From positions 186,001-250,000 of the forward strand of contig JAZKHE010000011.1 in assembly GCA_040385525.1 (NCBI GenBank): 64,000 nucleotides of DNA. The letters are read 5' to 3'. Below are positions 51,692 to 60,977 of this stretch, piece by piece (positions within the stretch are counted from its first letter, which is position 1; each line of letters starts with the position of its first letter). A program made the position numbers and the translations under genes. The notes below the pieces were generated by a model, which made no database searches, was not told the origin of the DNA, and worked only from the letters and a program-made list of their open reading frames with translations. Source of the DNA: JAZKHE01 sp040385525 (lineage in GTDB: Bacteria > Bacteroidota > Bacteroidia > UBA4408).

Positions 51692-54600
51692 TTACCTCAA
51701 AATTTGAATTGTTCCTTTTGTAACAGTCTCACTGTATGTAAGCAAATAAAAATAAACACCGGCAGGTAGTTCTTCTCCTTCATTATCTCTTCCATCCCAA
51801 TATGCTTTAATGTCTTCTGCTTCGTAAACTAAATTTCCCCATCTGTTAAATATAATTAGGTTAAAAATATCATTTTTACACCAACCTTTTAACACAAAAA
51901 AATCATTTATACCGTCATTATTGGGTGTTATTACATTTGGTAATATGGCATCTAACCCTGTACATTTAAGCATTTCAACGGTAATTGAGTCGAATCCAAT
52001 ACAACCACGCTCATCTTTTACAGTTAACTGATAAGTATGAGGTAATTCGTCGCCAATACCTGTAACAACAGGGTTAGGGCAATTATTACAACTTAAATAT
52101 TGAGCTGGCGACCACGAATAATAAAAAGTATTATTTTGATATCCCGTTACAAATGAAGCAACATCAAGCAAACTATCCTCTTTTAAAATAGTATAAGCCG
52201 GCTGGGCATCAACTGAAATATAATTTTTTACAACAATAGAATCCATAGGATCAAGAAGTGTTTTACAAACAAATATGTTTCCATCAATTAATTCTTCATT
52301 TAAAAGGTATAAATACGGAGTTGCAATAATTTCATCTTTGTAAATATGACTAACTGTGTCAACCCCACTCGAATTAGTGTTTTTAAGGGCGTATCCATCA
52401 CCGAAATCCCATTCGTAGTGCAAAGAATTAGGACTTTCGCCTTTAAAATAAACCTTTAGTGGAGAACAGCCTTCTGTTGGAGAATAACTATAAGTACCAA
52501 TTGGACCTGGAACTTTAATAATATTTTCTTGAATAATAGTATCAGAGCAACCTGCAATGTTTGTAACCACTAATTTAACAGAATATGAACCAGGTGTACT
52601 GTAATTTCTAATTGGATCTTCTAATACTGAATAACCTCCGTCATCTAAGTCCCAAAACCAGCTTTGTGTAAATTCTGAGTCGGGTGTATTATCATAAAAA
52701 TGAGCTTTAACTAGGCCACAAGTTGCATCTCTAACAATATCAAAATCTGGATGTGGTGTTCTTACTTGTATTTTTTTACTTACAGTATCACTACATCCAT
52801 TACGATCTGTTAATGTAAGTTTTACAAAATAATCGCCTTCGTTTATAAAAGTGTGTGTTATAGTTGATTGTGGATTACTTGAATTTATTTCACCATCACT
52901 AAAATTCCAAGTATAACTGCCAAAATAGGATTGAGAAGTACCAGCATCGAAATTTATGCTAGATCCCGGGCAAATAAAAGTGTCGCTCACAGCAAAGTTT
53001 GGCTTAGGAAATGTGGGAGAAATAATTGAAGAGTGTAAGCTATTACAACCTTTTTCGTCGGTAACTCTCATTCTTACATTGTAAGTTCCTGTGTTTACAA
53101 AAGTATAGGTATAAATCGGAGAGGGTGAGTTTACTTCAAATACCCCATCATTGTCAAAATCCCACTCCCAGGAGATTGCTCTGTAAGTTAAGGTAGACAC
53201 ATCAGTAAATTCAACTTTAAGTGGTACGCAACCTGCTATAGAATTTGTTGTGTAACTGGCTATTGGTCCATATATTTCTACACTTGTTGTGGTAACATCT
53301 GTACATTGATTTATATCACTTATAGTTGTTGTAACAATATATGTTCCATTAACAAAATAAGGGTGTGATGTGTTAGCTGCACCACTTAAACTACCGCTAG
53401 AACTTCCATCAGCAAAAGTATACGTGGTTGTGTATGCATCTTGAGATGTGTTTTGAAAAAAAATTGAAGCTGGCTTACATGCTTCGGGAGGTACAGCTTG
53501 TATATGTGCTTCAGGAATTGTAATTGTTATGTTTGAATTCTTGTAAATACTATCCCTACAACCTGTAGAGTCATTAAATGTTACAACTTTATATGGATAA
53601 GTACCTCTTCCCGGGTAAGTGTACGTTGCAATATTTATATTACTAGCATCAACTGCCGTAACATTAAGTGTATCAAAATACCAAACAATTGAATCTGCCC
53701 TGGTTGAGGTATTCTTAAATTCTCTAAAAAATTTATTATTACAATCAATAGGTGTTGTTACAATGGCTCCTGTTTTAGGAGGCTTTACCTGTATATATTT
53801 TGGTTTTTTAATTGTTGTTTTACAACCTCTATCAAAAACATCGAGTGTTACATCAAAACGCCCAACGTCTATATTATAGTTAACAATAACGGTATCTCCG
53901 GCGGTGGCCGAAGAATTAAATGTTGGTGGTGTTCCTTTTTCAAAAGTCCAGGAAACACTATCAGCAATAAACGAAGTGCCTGCATTTGATGTAAACGTAA
54001 TAGTAGAGACGTAAGTATTGTAACAAATGTCAGTAAGCGAAGCCACAAAATCATCGTTACTTATTGCACCTGTTTGAATATAATTACTTTTAGTTATGGT
54101 GCTCACACAACCGCTTTCGGTTTTTATTAAAAGTGTTACATCATAAAACCCACGGTCGTTAAATGTAACAACAGGAGTTGGTGTATACGCAGGGTTAGCT
54201 CCAGAGTTTGGAAAAAGCCAAGTATAGCTAACAATAGGATCAGCTGTTGATATACTTGTGTTTGCAAATGAAACTATAAGTGGCACGCAGCCTTGTCTTG
54301 GAGAAGCAATAAAATCAGCTACGGGCGGACTAATGCTAATTGTTTTAGTGGCCAAAGTACTACAGCCAAAACCGTTAGTAAATGTTAATGATACAACATA
54401 AGTACCAAAATTGGTAAAAGTAGCCGTAGCAGTTTGAGTAATTGTGCTTGTAGCAGTTGCGCCCGGAAATTTCCATGCATAAGTTCCTGTTGTTGGGGCA
54501 CTAGCTTGAAAATTTACTACTAAAGGAACATTGCAAGAGCCTGTTGCACTTGAAGTAATACTGGCAACCGGAGATGGATTTACAATAATAATAGAATTTT

Positions 54601-55639
54601 TAGTAATGGCATCAGAACAACCTCTATTATCAGTTACAGATAACGCAGTAGTATAGGTGCCAAAATTAGTGTAAGTTACAATTTGAATGCCGTTACTAAG
54701 TGAAGTGGAGGGCGCACCACCACTGAATGTCCAGGAGCTAAAGCTTAAACTTGTGGATGGAAGGGGAATACTAGCATTTGTAAATGTTACTGTGTTACCT
54801 TCGCAGATTGTAGGCGTTGTATTTGAAAAACCGGCTTGTATTTTACCAATTGTAACAGTACCAATTGTACTGTTTTTAACCGAACACTCGGGCTGAGTTA
54901 CAGTTAAGCTAACAGGAAATGTCCCGGTTGTGGTATATACATTTGTTGGCGATGTTGCTGTAGAAGTTTGCCCATTTCCAAACTCCCAGAGGTATGAAAA
55001 AGTACTTGAAGTGGTTGTTGAATTATTTGAAAAATTAACAGTTAAAGGTGGTGTACAGCTAAAAGTTGGAGAAACACTACCCGCAGCAGTTGGGCCATTA
55101 ATAATAGAAATGAATATAGGATTTGAAGCTTTTTCGCAACCATTAACATCTCTAATACGCACATTTGTAGATAAAGTTGGAAACGCATTGGTATAGGTGT
55201 GTGACGAAGAATTTGCAGTTGTTGTTTCATTAGTTCCATCACCAAATTCAAATGTATATGTTCCGATTCCTCCAGAGGTTGAAGCAGTGAATGGAACTAC
55301 ACTTCCTTTACAAAAACTAGATAAATTAGCTGGAGAAGTTAAACTAACCGTTGGATTTGGAAATACTGTTACTGGTATGGTATGTAGTACACCATCTACT
55401 GTTACTCTTGCTGTGTAATTACCTGGGGTTGGGTAAGTAAAAGTAGGGCTTGATATAGTTGAAGTAGCGTTGGAAGGGTTTCCGGCCTGCCAAGCCCAAG
55501 AACTACCAGAAGGAAAAAAAAATTGCACACTTAAATTTCCACAGCCTGTAGCAGGAGACGGAACTGTTGAAATTTGAGCAAACAAAATATTTGTAAAACC
55601 AATAAAAGAAAGTAAAAGTAGGCTCGTCTTTTTTAACAT
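51692..55639 (-). CDS. Giant PKD-repeat T9SS cargo protein (type B sorting)
   Basis: This 1315-residue protein starts at 55639 (MLKKTSLLLLSFIGFTNILF). An ATG 30 bases upstream at 55669 lies inside the TATTTTTG promoter box and is unlikely. After the signal peptide it consists of about a dozen PKD-type beta-sandwich domains, recognised by recurrent patterns such as YLWEFGNGQTST, WEWDFDNDGVF and YTWNFSDGE, followed by T-Y-x-V-x-L-x-V-T-D strands and a Cys. From about 1230 on, LPNVITPNNDGINDFFVLKG and IFNRWGNLVYEAEDI form the CHU_C type B sorting domain. It heads a two-gene operon with the 2172-residue protein. The role is probably adhesion or matrix. Confidence 0.92.
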   Translation of the reverse strand: MLKKTSLLLLSFIGFTNILFAQISTVPSPATGCGNLSVQFFFPSGSSWAWQAGNPSNATSTISSPTFTYPTPGNYTARVTVDGVLHTIPVTVFPNPTVSLTSPANLSSFCKGSVVPFTASTSGGIGTYTFEFGDGTNETTTANSSSHTYTNAFPTLSTNVRIRDVNGCEKASNPIFISIINGPTAAGSVSPTFSCTPPLTVNFSNNSTTTSSTFSYLWEFGNGQTSTATSPTNVYTTTGTFPVSLTVTQPECSVKNSTIGTVTIGKIQAGFSNTTPTICEGNTVTFTNASIPLPSTSLSFSSWTFSGGAPSTSLSNGIQIVTYTNFGTYTTALSVTDNRGCSDAITKNSIIIVNPSPVASITSSATGSCNVPLVVNFQASAPTTGTYAWKFPGATATSTITQTATATFTNFGTYVVSLTFTNGFGCSTLATKTISISPPVADFIASPRQGCVPLIVSFANTSISTADPIVSYTWLFPNSGANPAYTPTPVVTFNDRGFYDVTLLIKTESGCVSTITKSNYIQTGAISNDDFVASLTDICYNTYVSTITFTSNAGTSFIADSVSWTFEKGTPPTFNSSATAGDTVIVNYNIDVGRFDVTLDVFDRGCKTTIKKPKYIQVKPPKTGAIVTTPIDCNNKFFREFKNTSTRADSIVWYFDTLNVTAVDASNINIATYTYPGRGTYPYKVVTFNDSTGCRDSIYKNSNITITIPEAHIQAVPPEACKPASIFFQNTSQDAYTTTYTFADGSSSGSLSGAANTSHPYFVNGTYIVTTTISDINQCTDVTTTSVEIYGPIASYTTNSIAGCVPLKVEFTDVSTLTYRAISWEWDFDNDGVFEVNSPSPIYTYTFVNTGTYNVRMRVTDEKGCNSLHSSIISPTFPKPNFAVSDTFICPGSSINFDAGTSQSYFGSYTWNFSDGEINSSNPQSTITHTFINEGDYFVKLTLTDRNGCSDTVSKKIQVRTPHPDFDIVRDATCGLVKAHFYDNTPDSEFTQSWFWDLDDGGYSVLEDPIRNYSTPGSYSVKLVVTNIAGCSDTIIQENIIKVPGPIGTYSYSPTEGCSPLKVYFKGESPNSLHYEWDFGDGYALKNTNSSGVDTVSHIYKDEIIATPYLYLLNEELIDGNIFVCKTLLDPMDSIVVKNYISVDAQPAYTILKEDSLLDVASFVTGYQNNTFYYSWSPAQYLSCNNCPNPVVTGIGDELPHTYQLTVKDERGCIGFDSITVEMLKCTGLDAILPNVITPNNDGINDFFVLKGWCKNDIFNLIIFNRWGNLVYEAEDIKAYWDGRDNEGEELPAGVYFYLLTYSETVTKGTIQILR

Positions 55640-55666
55640 TATTTTAAATTTAAAAGCATCAATATA

Positions 55667-55674
55667 CAAAAATA
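55667..55674 (-). promoter_or_regulatory. Putative -7 promoter box of the giant PKD operon
   Basis: The minus strand reads TATTTTTG, 27 bases before the start codon at 55639. It overlaps the alternative upstream ATG at 55669, which supports the shorter start. Confidence 0.5.
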
Positions 55675-55915
55675 TTATTTAATAATTATGAGTTGTACTT
55701 AAAAATGTTTTTAATTATTATAAAATAGTTTGAGTTATAAGCTAATTTAATAGCTAATTTTTTAGATTTTATGCCCCAATTTTAACTGAATTATACCAAT
55801 ATGATATCTGTAATAGTCCAATTATTTTGCCCTAAACAACTATGAAATCGGTGTTAACAACTGTAAATTATATTTTAATTATTTAATAAAATATAAATAC
55901 AATTAGTATAAGCGG
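55675..55915. other. Divergent intergenic region, AT-rich, no gene seen
   Basis: The 301-base gap 55640-55940 separates the divergent PKD-protein operon and mqnE. Apart from the two -7 boxes at its ends, it holds AT-rich sequence without an open reading frame, repeat or hairpin that I could support. Confidence 0.6.
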
Positions 55916-55923
55916 TATCTTTG
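55916..55923 (+). promoter_or_regulatory. Putative -7 promoter box of mqnE
   Basis: TATCTTTG, identical to the box before rpsL, lies 17 bases ahead of the mqnE start at 55941. No -33 TTG is visible at the right distance. Confidence 0.5.
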
Positions 55924-55940
55924 CGTAAATTATTGAAAGT

Positions 55941-57113
55941 ATGAGTTCTACACAACTAGTTTCTTTGTTTGAAACTGCAAAAATAGATGGCGAATTAATT
56001 GAGATAGCAAAAAAGGTAACTAACGGTCAGCGTATATCTGCTGAAGATGGTTTGTATTTATTTAAAAATGCCGAATTGGGTTTTTTGGGAACTTTAGCAA
56101 ATTATGTTAGAGAACAAAAACACGGAAATAAAACTTATTTTAATCGTAATTTTCATATTGAACCTACAAATATTTGTGTGTTCGATTGTAAATTTTGTTC
56201 GTATTCTAGTCAGTATAAAGACAGAGAAAAGGGTTGGGAATTAACAATAGACCAAATGGTGAATATTGTAAAAAAATACGATGGTAAGCCGGTTACAGAA
56301 GTTCATATTGTTGGAGGAGTTCATCCTAAAATGGATGTTTTCTTTTTTGGTGAATTGTTAGGAAAAATAAAAGCGCATCGCCCAGATTTACACATAAAAG
56401 CTTTTACACCAGTTGAGTTAGATTATATGTTCCGTAAAGGAAAAATGAATATTTTAGAAGGCTTAACTTACTTAAAAGAAAAAGGTTTGCAATCTTTACC
56501 TGGTGGCGGTGCAGAAATATTTGACGAAAAAGTTCGTAAAGAAATTGCAGGAGATAAATGTGGTTCTGATATCTGGTTAGAAATTCACGAAACGGCGCAT
56601 AAACTTGGTATGCATAGCAATGCAACTATGCTTTACGGACACATTGAAAGTTTTGAAAATAGGGTAGACCACATGGAACGCCTGCGCACTCTGCAAGATA
56701 AAACAGGTGGCTTTAATACATTTATTCCATTAAAATTTAGAAACGATGGCAATCAAATGGATTATTTGCCAGAATCGAGTGTTGTAGAAGATTTAAGAAA
56801 CTACGCAATAGCTCGTATTTACATGGATAATTTTGCGCATATAAAGGCGTATTGGCCAATGATAGGAAGAACTACGGCACAACTTTCGTTAGCATTTGGA
56901 GTGAATGATATTGACGGAACGATAGACGACACCACAAAAATTTATTCAATGGCTGGTTCTGAAGAGCAGTCGCCTAAACTTACTACAAAACAGTTGGTTG
57001 AATTAATAAAACAAGTAGGAAGAACTCCAATTGAGCGTGGCACATTATATGATGTAATTCAAGATTATACTGATTTTGATTTTGCAAATGATGTTGAGGT
57101 AACGGTTAACTAG
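55941..57113 (+). CDS. mqnE: Aminodeoxyfutalosine synthase (radical SAM)
   Basis: This 390-residue radical SAM enzyme joins the enolpyruvyl side chain of 3-[(1-carboxyvinyl)oxy]benzoate to adenosine to give aminofutalosine in the futalosine route to menaquinone. The [4Fe-4S] ligands are Cys79, Cys83 and Cys86 in TNICVFDCKFCSY. VHIVGGVHP, IKAFTPVELDY, LQSLPGGGAEIFDEKVRK and HSNATMLYGHIES follow. The wording SLPGGGAEIF and the length favour MqnE over MqnC, which usually reads SIPGGGAEIL. The other pathway genes are not in the window. Its box at 55916-55923 suggests a short leader. Confidence 0.93.
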   Translation: MSSTQLVSLFETAKIDGELIEIAKKVTNGQRISAEDGLYLFKNAELGFLGTLANYVREQKHGNKTYFNRNFHIEPTNICVFDCKFCSYSSQYKDREKGWELTIDQMVNIVKKYDGKPVTEVHIVGGVHPKMDVFFFGELLGKIKAHRPDLHIKAFTPVELDYMFRKGKMNILEGLTYLKEKGLQSLPGGGAEIFDEKVRKEIAGDKCGSDIWLEIHETAHKLGMHSNATMLYGHIESFENRVDHMERLRTLQDKTGGFNTFIPLKFRNDGNQMDYLPESSVVEDLRNYAIARIYMDNFAHIKAYWPMIGRTTAQLSLAFGVNDIDGTIDDTTKIYSMAGSEEQSPKLTTKQLVELIKQVGRTPIERGTLYDVIQDYTDFDFANDVEVTVN

Positions 57114-57199
57114 TTATGAGTTATAAGTTATGAATTATGAGTTGTGGTTTAAGGTTGTTGGTTTACAGTTTAGAGTTTTTGGTTTTTGAGAATTATTAG
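57114..57199. repeat. Degenerate 'gagttatgagttataag' intergenic repeat
   Basis: The spacer after mqnE is made of repeated words such as gttatgagttataagttatg, followed by gtttaaggttg and gtttagag. Similar words, also in inverse orientation, fill 57662-57776 on the far side of the next gene. It is low-complexity sequence typical of intergenic repeats in this phylum. Confidence 0.45.
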
Positions 57200-57661
57200 A
57201 TGAAAAAAGTAATATTGTTTTTTGTTTTATTTGTTTCTGCATTCGCTGCTAATGCTCAGTCTGACTTTAGTTTACGAAACGATTCGTTGTTTTATAAAAC
57301 AGAATTTTGGTACACAATAAAGCACAAAATAAATGTTAGTGGTGGTTATAAATACCTTTTAATTGATAAGGAAAAAAAAGTTCATGCCGATTTTACAATT
57401 GCCGCGCAAAACAATTATTTGTTTTTGTGTGATGTAATTTTTCCTGAAGCACAAAAAGCATTTAACTCTACTTTTTTATCAGAGAAAACAGAAACACACG
57501 AAATGTTTTTTTTAGAAATGCTACAAGAGCTATATAAATACGATGTGTTTTTAGATAAAAAAATTAACGCAGAAAAACTTGCTGAATATTGTAAAGAAAA
57601 TACTTTTTACCTTAATAAATACAGCAAAGCCGCTTACTATGTAACTTATCCTGTTGAGTAA
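57200..57661 (+). CDS. Small secreted protein of unknown function
   Basis: This 153-residue protein has a clear signal peptide (residues 1-20, ending FAANAQ) and no membrane anchor, so it is probably periplasmic. The mature part has an aromatic-rich beta region (YKTEFWYTIKHKINVSGGYKY) and then helices rich in Glu and Lys with a YKYDVFLDKK stretch. I do not recognise the family. It stands alone between two blocks of degenerate repeats, with no partner on its strand close by. Confidence 0.72.
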   Translation: MKKVILFFVLFVSAFAANAQSDFSLRNDSLFYKTEFWYTIKHKINVSGGYKYLLIDKEKKVHADFTIAAQNNYLFLCDVIFPEAQKAFNSTFLSEKTETHEMFFLEMLQELYKYDVFLDKKINAEKLAEYCKENTFYLNKYSKAAYYVTYPVE

Positions 57662-57776
57662 TTAATTCTAGGTTTAAGGTTCAAAGTTTAAAAAGTTTTT
57701 GAGTTGGAAAGTTATTAAGTTTTAAGTTTAAAACTCTCAACTCTTTACTCATAACTCTACACTCTCAACTAAAATC
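57662..57776. repeat. Degenerate repeat with inverse words at a convergent junction
   Basis: The first half contains gtttaaggttcaaagttt and gagttggaaag, and the second half contains the inverse words aactctcaactctttactca and ctcaactaaaatc. The halves can fold imperfectly on each other (GAGTTG/CAACTC). It separates convergent genes and may act as a weak bidirectional terminator. Confidence 0.45.
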
Positions 57777-59420
57777 TTATTTGTCAATATTTATTTTTAT
57801 TACCTTTTTAAGGTTTAATAAATTAAGCGGATTACTAGTTAAATCTTTTACATTTTTATGATAAAAAATAGCTGTAGCATCATAATACAATGGAACAACT
57901 GGAGCTTCTTGTATAATTAATTTATCCATTTCTTGATAATAATTATAACGCGCGGCATCGTTTACTTCGCTTGCTGCTAACTCATACAATCCATCAAAAG
58001 CAGCGCTTTTAAAATGAGTATAATTAGGTCCTGCTGGCGCTAAATTTTTACTATAAAATAAAGCTAAATAGTTTTCTGCATCAGGATAATCTGCTGTCCA
58101 GTTTTTTCTAAAAAATGAAGCATCGCCACGCGCTACCATTTCGCTGTGTACTGCTGGCGATAGTATTTCTATTTTTAGTTTTATTCCAATTTCACTTAAT
58201 TGACTTTGCATAAACTCGCACAAATCTAAATACATACTTGTGCTTACTAATGTAATTTCTCCTAAACCTTTTCCTTCTGGATAACCAGCTTCGGCTAATA
58301 ATTTTTTTGCTTTATCAGGACTATAATAATAGCCTTTTACTTTTGTTGAATCGAAACCAGGCATACCCAAAGGAATAAAACCTGAGTTAGCTGGTGTGCC
58401 AATATTGTTTCGCAAATACGCTATCATTTTTTTGCGATCGAAACCATAGTTTATTGCTTGACGAACTGCTTTAGATTTTAAAGGACTTTTTTGTAATTTT
58501 TCATCCATCATGATTCCTAAATAATCTGTTTTTAAATAGGGCTGACTATACATGGTAAACTTATTTGCAAAGCGTTTATTTAAAGTTCCATCTTTGCTCA
58601 ACACTTCGTCTTTATAAGCGCTTTCAATACCACTCATAAAATCAAAATTACCTTTTACAAATTCTAAAAATGCAGATTGTTTATCTTTAATAAACGAAAT
58701 AGCTACAGCATCTAAATAAGGCAAACGAGCATTGCCATCGTATTCAAAATAATTATCGTTTTTTACAAAAATTAATTTTTCTCCTTCTTTCCATAATTTG
58801 AATTTAAATGGCCCGCTTCCGCAAGGATTATTTCTAAAATCATTACCATAATATTCTACCACTTCCATAGGTACAACAGAGCAATATTGCATACTTAGTA
58901 AACTTAAAAATGGTGGAAATGGTTTTTTTAAATAAACTTGTAAAGTAGTATCATCTTTTGCAACAAAGCCTAAATAGCCACTTTTAGCTGATTTGTCAAT
59001 GTTATTAAAAATCCAAGCGCCTGGCGAAGCTACATTCTCATCTATAATTCTTGAGAAACTATACACAAAATCGTTAGCAATTACTTTACGACCTTTACCC
59101 TCTTTAAATTGTTTGCTATCATGAAAATAAACATCATTACGCAAATGAAAAGTATACACTAAAGCATCTTCAGATATCTCCCAAGCGTTAGCAACGCAAG
59201 GTTCAACTTCTAGCTTATCGTTTAACTGCACTAAGCCATTAAACAATTGATTTACTGCCCAAATGTTTTCTACACTTCTTGCAAAAGCAGGATCTAATGA
59301 AGTTATACCTGCCGATTCGTTATATCTAAAAACAGTTTTTGTATTATTTTCTTGATCTTTTTTGCTTGAACAAGCTAAAAAAAATGCTGAAGTCAACAGC
59401 AGTAATACTATTTTACGCAT
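57777..59420 (-). CDS. Oligopeptide-type ABC transporter substrate-binding lipoprotein
   Basis: This 547-residue protein belongs to solute-binding protein family 5 (OppA/DppA type). The start at 59420 gives a lipoprotein signal MRKIVLLLLTSAFFLACSS with the lipobox Cys at residue 17; a start six codons earlier would lengthen it without reason. Family segments are GITSLDPAFARSVENIWAVNQLFNGLVQL, YTFHLRNDVYFHDSK, FKLWKEGEKLIFVKN, VRQAINYGFDRKKMI and the terminal EAPVVPLYYDATAIF. It probably captures peptides outside the cytoplasmic membrane. No permease or ATPase genes are adjacent, so it is an orphan in this window. Confidence 0.92.
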   Translation of the reverse strand: MRKIVLLLLTSAFFLACSSKKDQENNTKTVFRYNESAGITSLDPAFARSVENIWAVNQLFNGLVQLNDKLEVEPCVANAWEISEDALVYTFHLRNDVYFHDSKQFKEGKGRKVIANDFVYSFSRIIDENVASPGAWIFNNIDKSAKSGYLGFVAKDDTTLQVYLKKPFPPFLSLLSMQYCSVVPMEVVEYYGNDFRNNPCGSGPFKFKLWKEGEKLIFVKNDNYFEYDGNARLPYLDAVAISFIKDKQSAFLEFVKGNFDFMSGIESAYKDEVLSKDGTLNKRFANKFTMYSQPYLKTDYLGIMMDEKLQKSPLKSKAVRQAINYGFDRKKMIAYLRNNIGTPANSGFIPLGMPGFDSTKVKGYYYSPDKAKKLLAEAGYPEGKGLGEITLVSTSMYLDLCEFMQSQLSEIGIKLKIEILSPAVHSEMVARGDASFFRKNWTADYPDAENYLALFYSKNLAPAGPNYTHFKSAAFDGLYELAASEVNDAARYNYYQEMDKLIIQEAPVVPLYYDATAIFYHKNVKDLTSNPLNLLNLKKVIKINIDK

Positions 59421-59530
59421 AATTACATTATTTATCAATTAGTAATTTTAATCAATTTATCAGTGTTAATTTACTTTGTAAACGCTAAATAATTAACAAC
59501 TTATTGTTTAAAGAAAAAGGCATAATTGCT

Positions 59531-59538
59531 TATATTTG
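59531..59538 (+). promoter_or_regulatory. Putative -7 promoter box of mtaB
   Basis: TATATTTG matches TAnnTTTG and ends four bases before the ATG at 59543. A transcript from this box would be leaderless or nearly so. It also argues against the earlier in-frame ATG at 59504. Confidence 0.45.
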
Positions 59539-59542
59539 CAGT

Positions 59543-60874
59543 ATGAATTCCAATAAAAAAGTTGCTTTTTATACGCTTGGCTGCAAGCTTAATTTCTCTG
59601 AAACATCAGCAATATCAAGAAATTTTGTTGATAATGGTTTTGAAAAAGTTGTTTTTGAAGATAAAGCAGATGTGTACGTTATTAATACTTGCTCAGTAAC
59701 CGAAAACGCTGATAAAGAGTGCAAAAAAATTGTAAAACAGGCTTTAAAAACCAATCCCGAAGCATTTATTTGCGTTGTAGGTTGCTATGCTCAACTTAAA
59801 CCCGAAGAAATATCGGATATTGAAGGTGTGGATTTAGTTTTAGGCGCTACCGAAAAATTTAAAATTACCGAATACCTTAACGATTTAACCAAAAAAGAAT
59901 TTACCGAAATACATTCGTGCGAAATAGCCGATGCAAATATTTTTGTTGATGCTTATTCTATCGGCGACAGAACGCGTGCTTTTTTAAAAGTGCAAGATGG
60001 TTGCGATTATACTTGCAGTTATTGCACAATACCTTTGGCTCGTGGCATTAGCCGTAGCGATAAAATTGAAAATGTAATAAAAAACGCAACTGAAATTGCA
60101 GAAAAAGGCATTAAAGAAATTGTACTAACTGGTGTAAACATTGGCGATTACGGAAAAGGCGAATTTGGGAATAAAAAACACGAACATACTTTTTTAGATT
60201 TAGTTAAAGAATTAGATACAATTGAAAACATCGAAAGAATTCGTATTTCGAGCATTGAACCTAATTTATTAAAAAACGAAACCATAGAGTTTGTTTCAAA
60301 ATCAAAACGATTTGTTCCGCATTTTCATATTCCATTGCAATCGGGCAGCGACAAAATTTTAAAATTAATGCGTCGTCGTTATTTAAAACAATTGTATGTA
60401 GATAGAATTGTAAAAATAAAAGAAGTAATGCCGCATTGCTGCATTGGGGTTGATGTTATAGTTGGATTTCCGGGCGAAACAGACGATGATTTTTTAGAGA
60501 CTTATAATTTTTTAAACGATTTACCTGTTTCTTATTTGCATGTTTTTAGTTATTCGGAAAGACCAAATACAGATGCCATTTTATTAGATGGAAAAGTTCC
60601 GCAAGAAATAAAACATAAAAGAAGTAAAATGCTTAGAGGATTATCTGCAAAAAAGCGCAGACAATTTTATGCAGAGCAATTAAATTCTACACAAATTGTT
60701 TTGTTAGAAGCCGAAAACAAAAATGGTTTTATGTATGGTTTTACGCCTAATTATGTAAAAGTAAAAGTTCCTTTCAACGCTAGTTTAATAAACACTTTGC
60801 TAAAAGTAAAACTGACTTCGTTCGATGAAGAAGGAAACGTAAATTGTGAACTTGTTGAGGAATTGGTGAATTAA
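59543..60874 (+). CDS. mtaB: tRNA t6A37 methylthiotransferase MtaB
   Basis: This 443-residue MiaB-family radical SAM enzyme converts t6A to ms2t6A at position 37 of tRNAs reading ANN codons. The N-terminal UPF0004 domain has Cys14 (TLGCKLN), Cys50 (INTCSVT) and Cys81 (VVGCYAQ). The radical SAM cluster is Cys154, Cys158 and Cys161 in QDGCDYTCSYCTIPLARG. The segment LPVSYLHVFSYSERPNT and a C-terminal TRAM-like part follow. TLGCKLN and the overall wording favour MtaB over MiaB and RimO. The start at 59543 is preferred because the protein aligns from there and a promoter box sits inside the alternative extension from 59504. Confidence 0.93.
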   Translation: MNSNKKVAFYTLGCKLNFSETSAISRNFVDNGFEKVVFEDKADVYVINTCSVTENADKECKKIVKQALKTNPEAFICVVGCYAQLKPEEISDIEGVDLVLGATEKFKITEYLNDLTKKEFTEIHSCEIADANIFVDAYSIGDRTRAFLKVQDGCDYTCSYCTIPLARGISRSDKIENVIKNATEIAEKGIKEIVLTGVNIGDYGKGEFGNKKHEHTFLDLVKELDTIENIERIRISSIEPNLLKNETIEFVSKSKRFVPHFHIPLQSGSDKILKLMRRRYLKQLYVDRIVKIKEVMPHCCIGVDVIVGFPGETDDDFLETYNFLNDLPVSYLHVFSYSERPNTDAILLDGKVPQEIKHKRSKMLRGLSAKKRRQFYAEQLNSTQIVLLEAENKNGFMYGFTPNYVKVKVPFNASLINTLLKVKLTSFDEEGNVNCELVEELVN

Positions 60875-60977
60875 GGAATTAGTGAGTTAGGGAATTGACA
60901 AATTAGCACGTTTTCAAAGTATCAAAAACTAAAAACGAACAACCGTAAACTATAAACTAACAACCTGAAACTTTAAA
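60875..60977. repeat. Degenerate intergenic words at the mtaB convergent junction
   Basis: The 103-base gap contains ggaattagtgagttagggaa, gacaaattagcac and ccgtaaactataaactaaca-type words. It is low-complexity sequence of the same style as the blocks at 7.6, 57.1 and 57.7 kb. No clean terminator hairpin is visible. Confidence 0.35.

Noticed and set aside
46032..55418. Many plus-strand frames of 60-110 residues opposite the giant T9SS genes
   Set aside because: Long Thr/Val/Asn-rich coding DNA leaves open antisense frames. None has a signal, domain or promoter box, and the minus-strand frames are continuous over kilobases.
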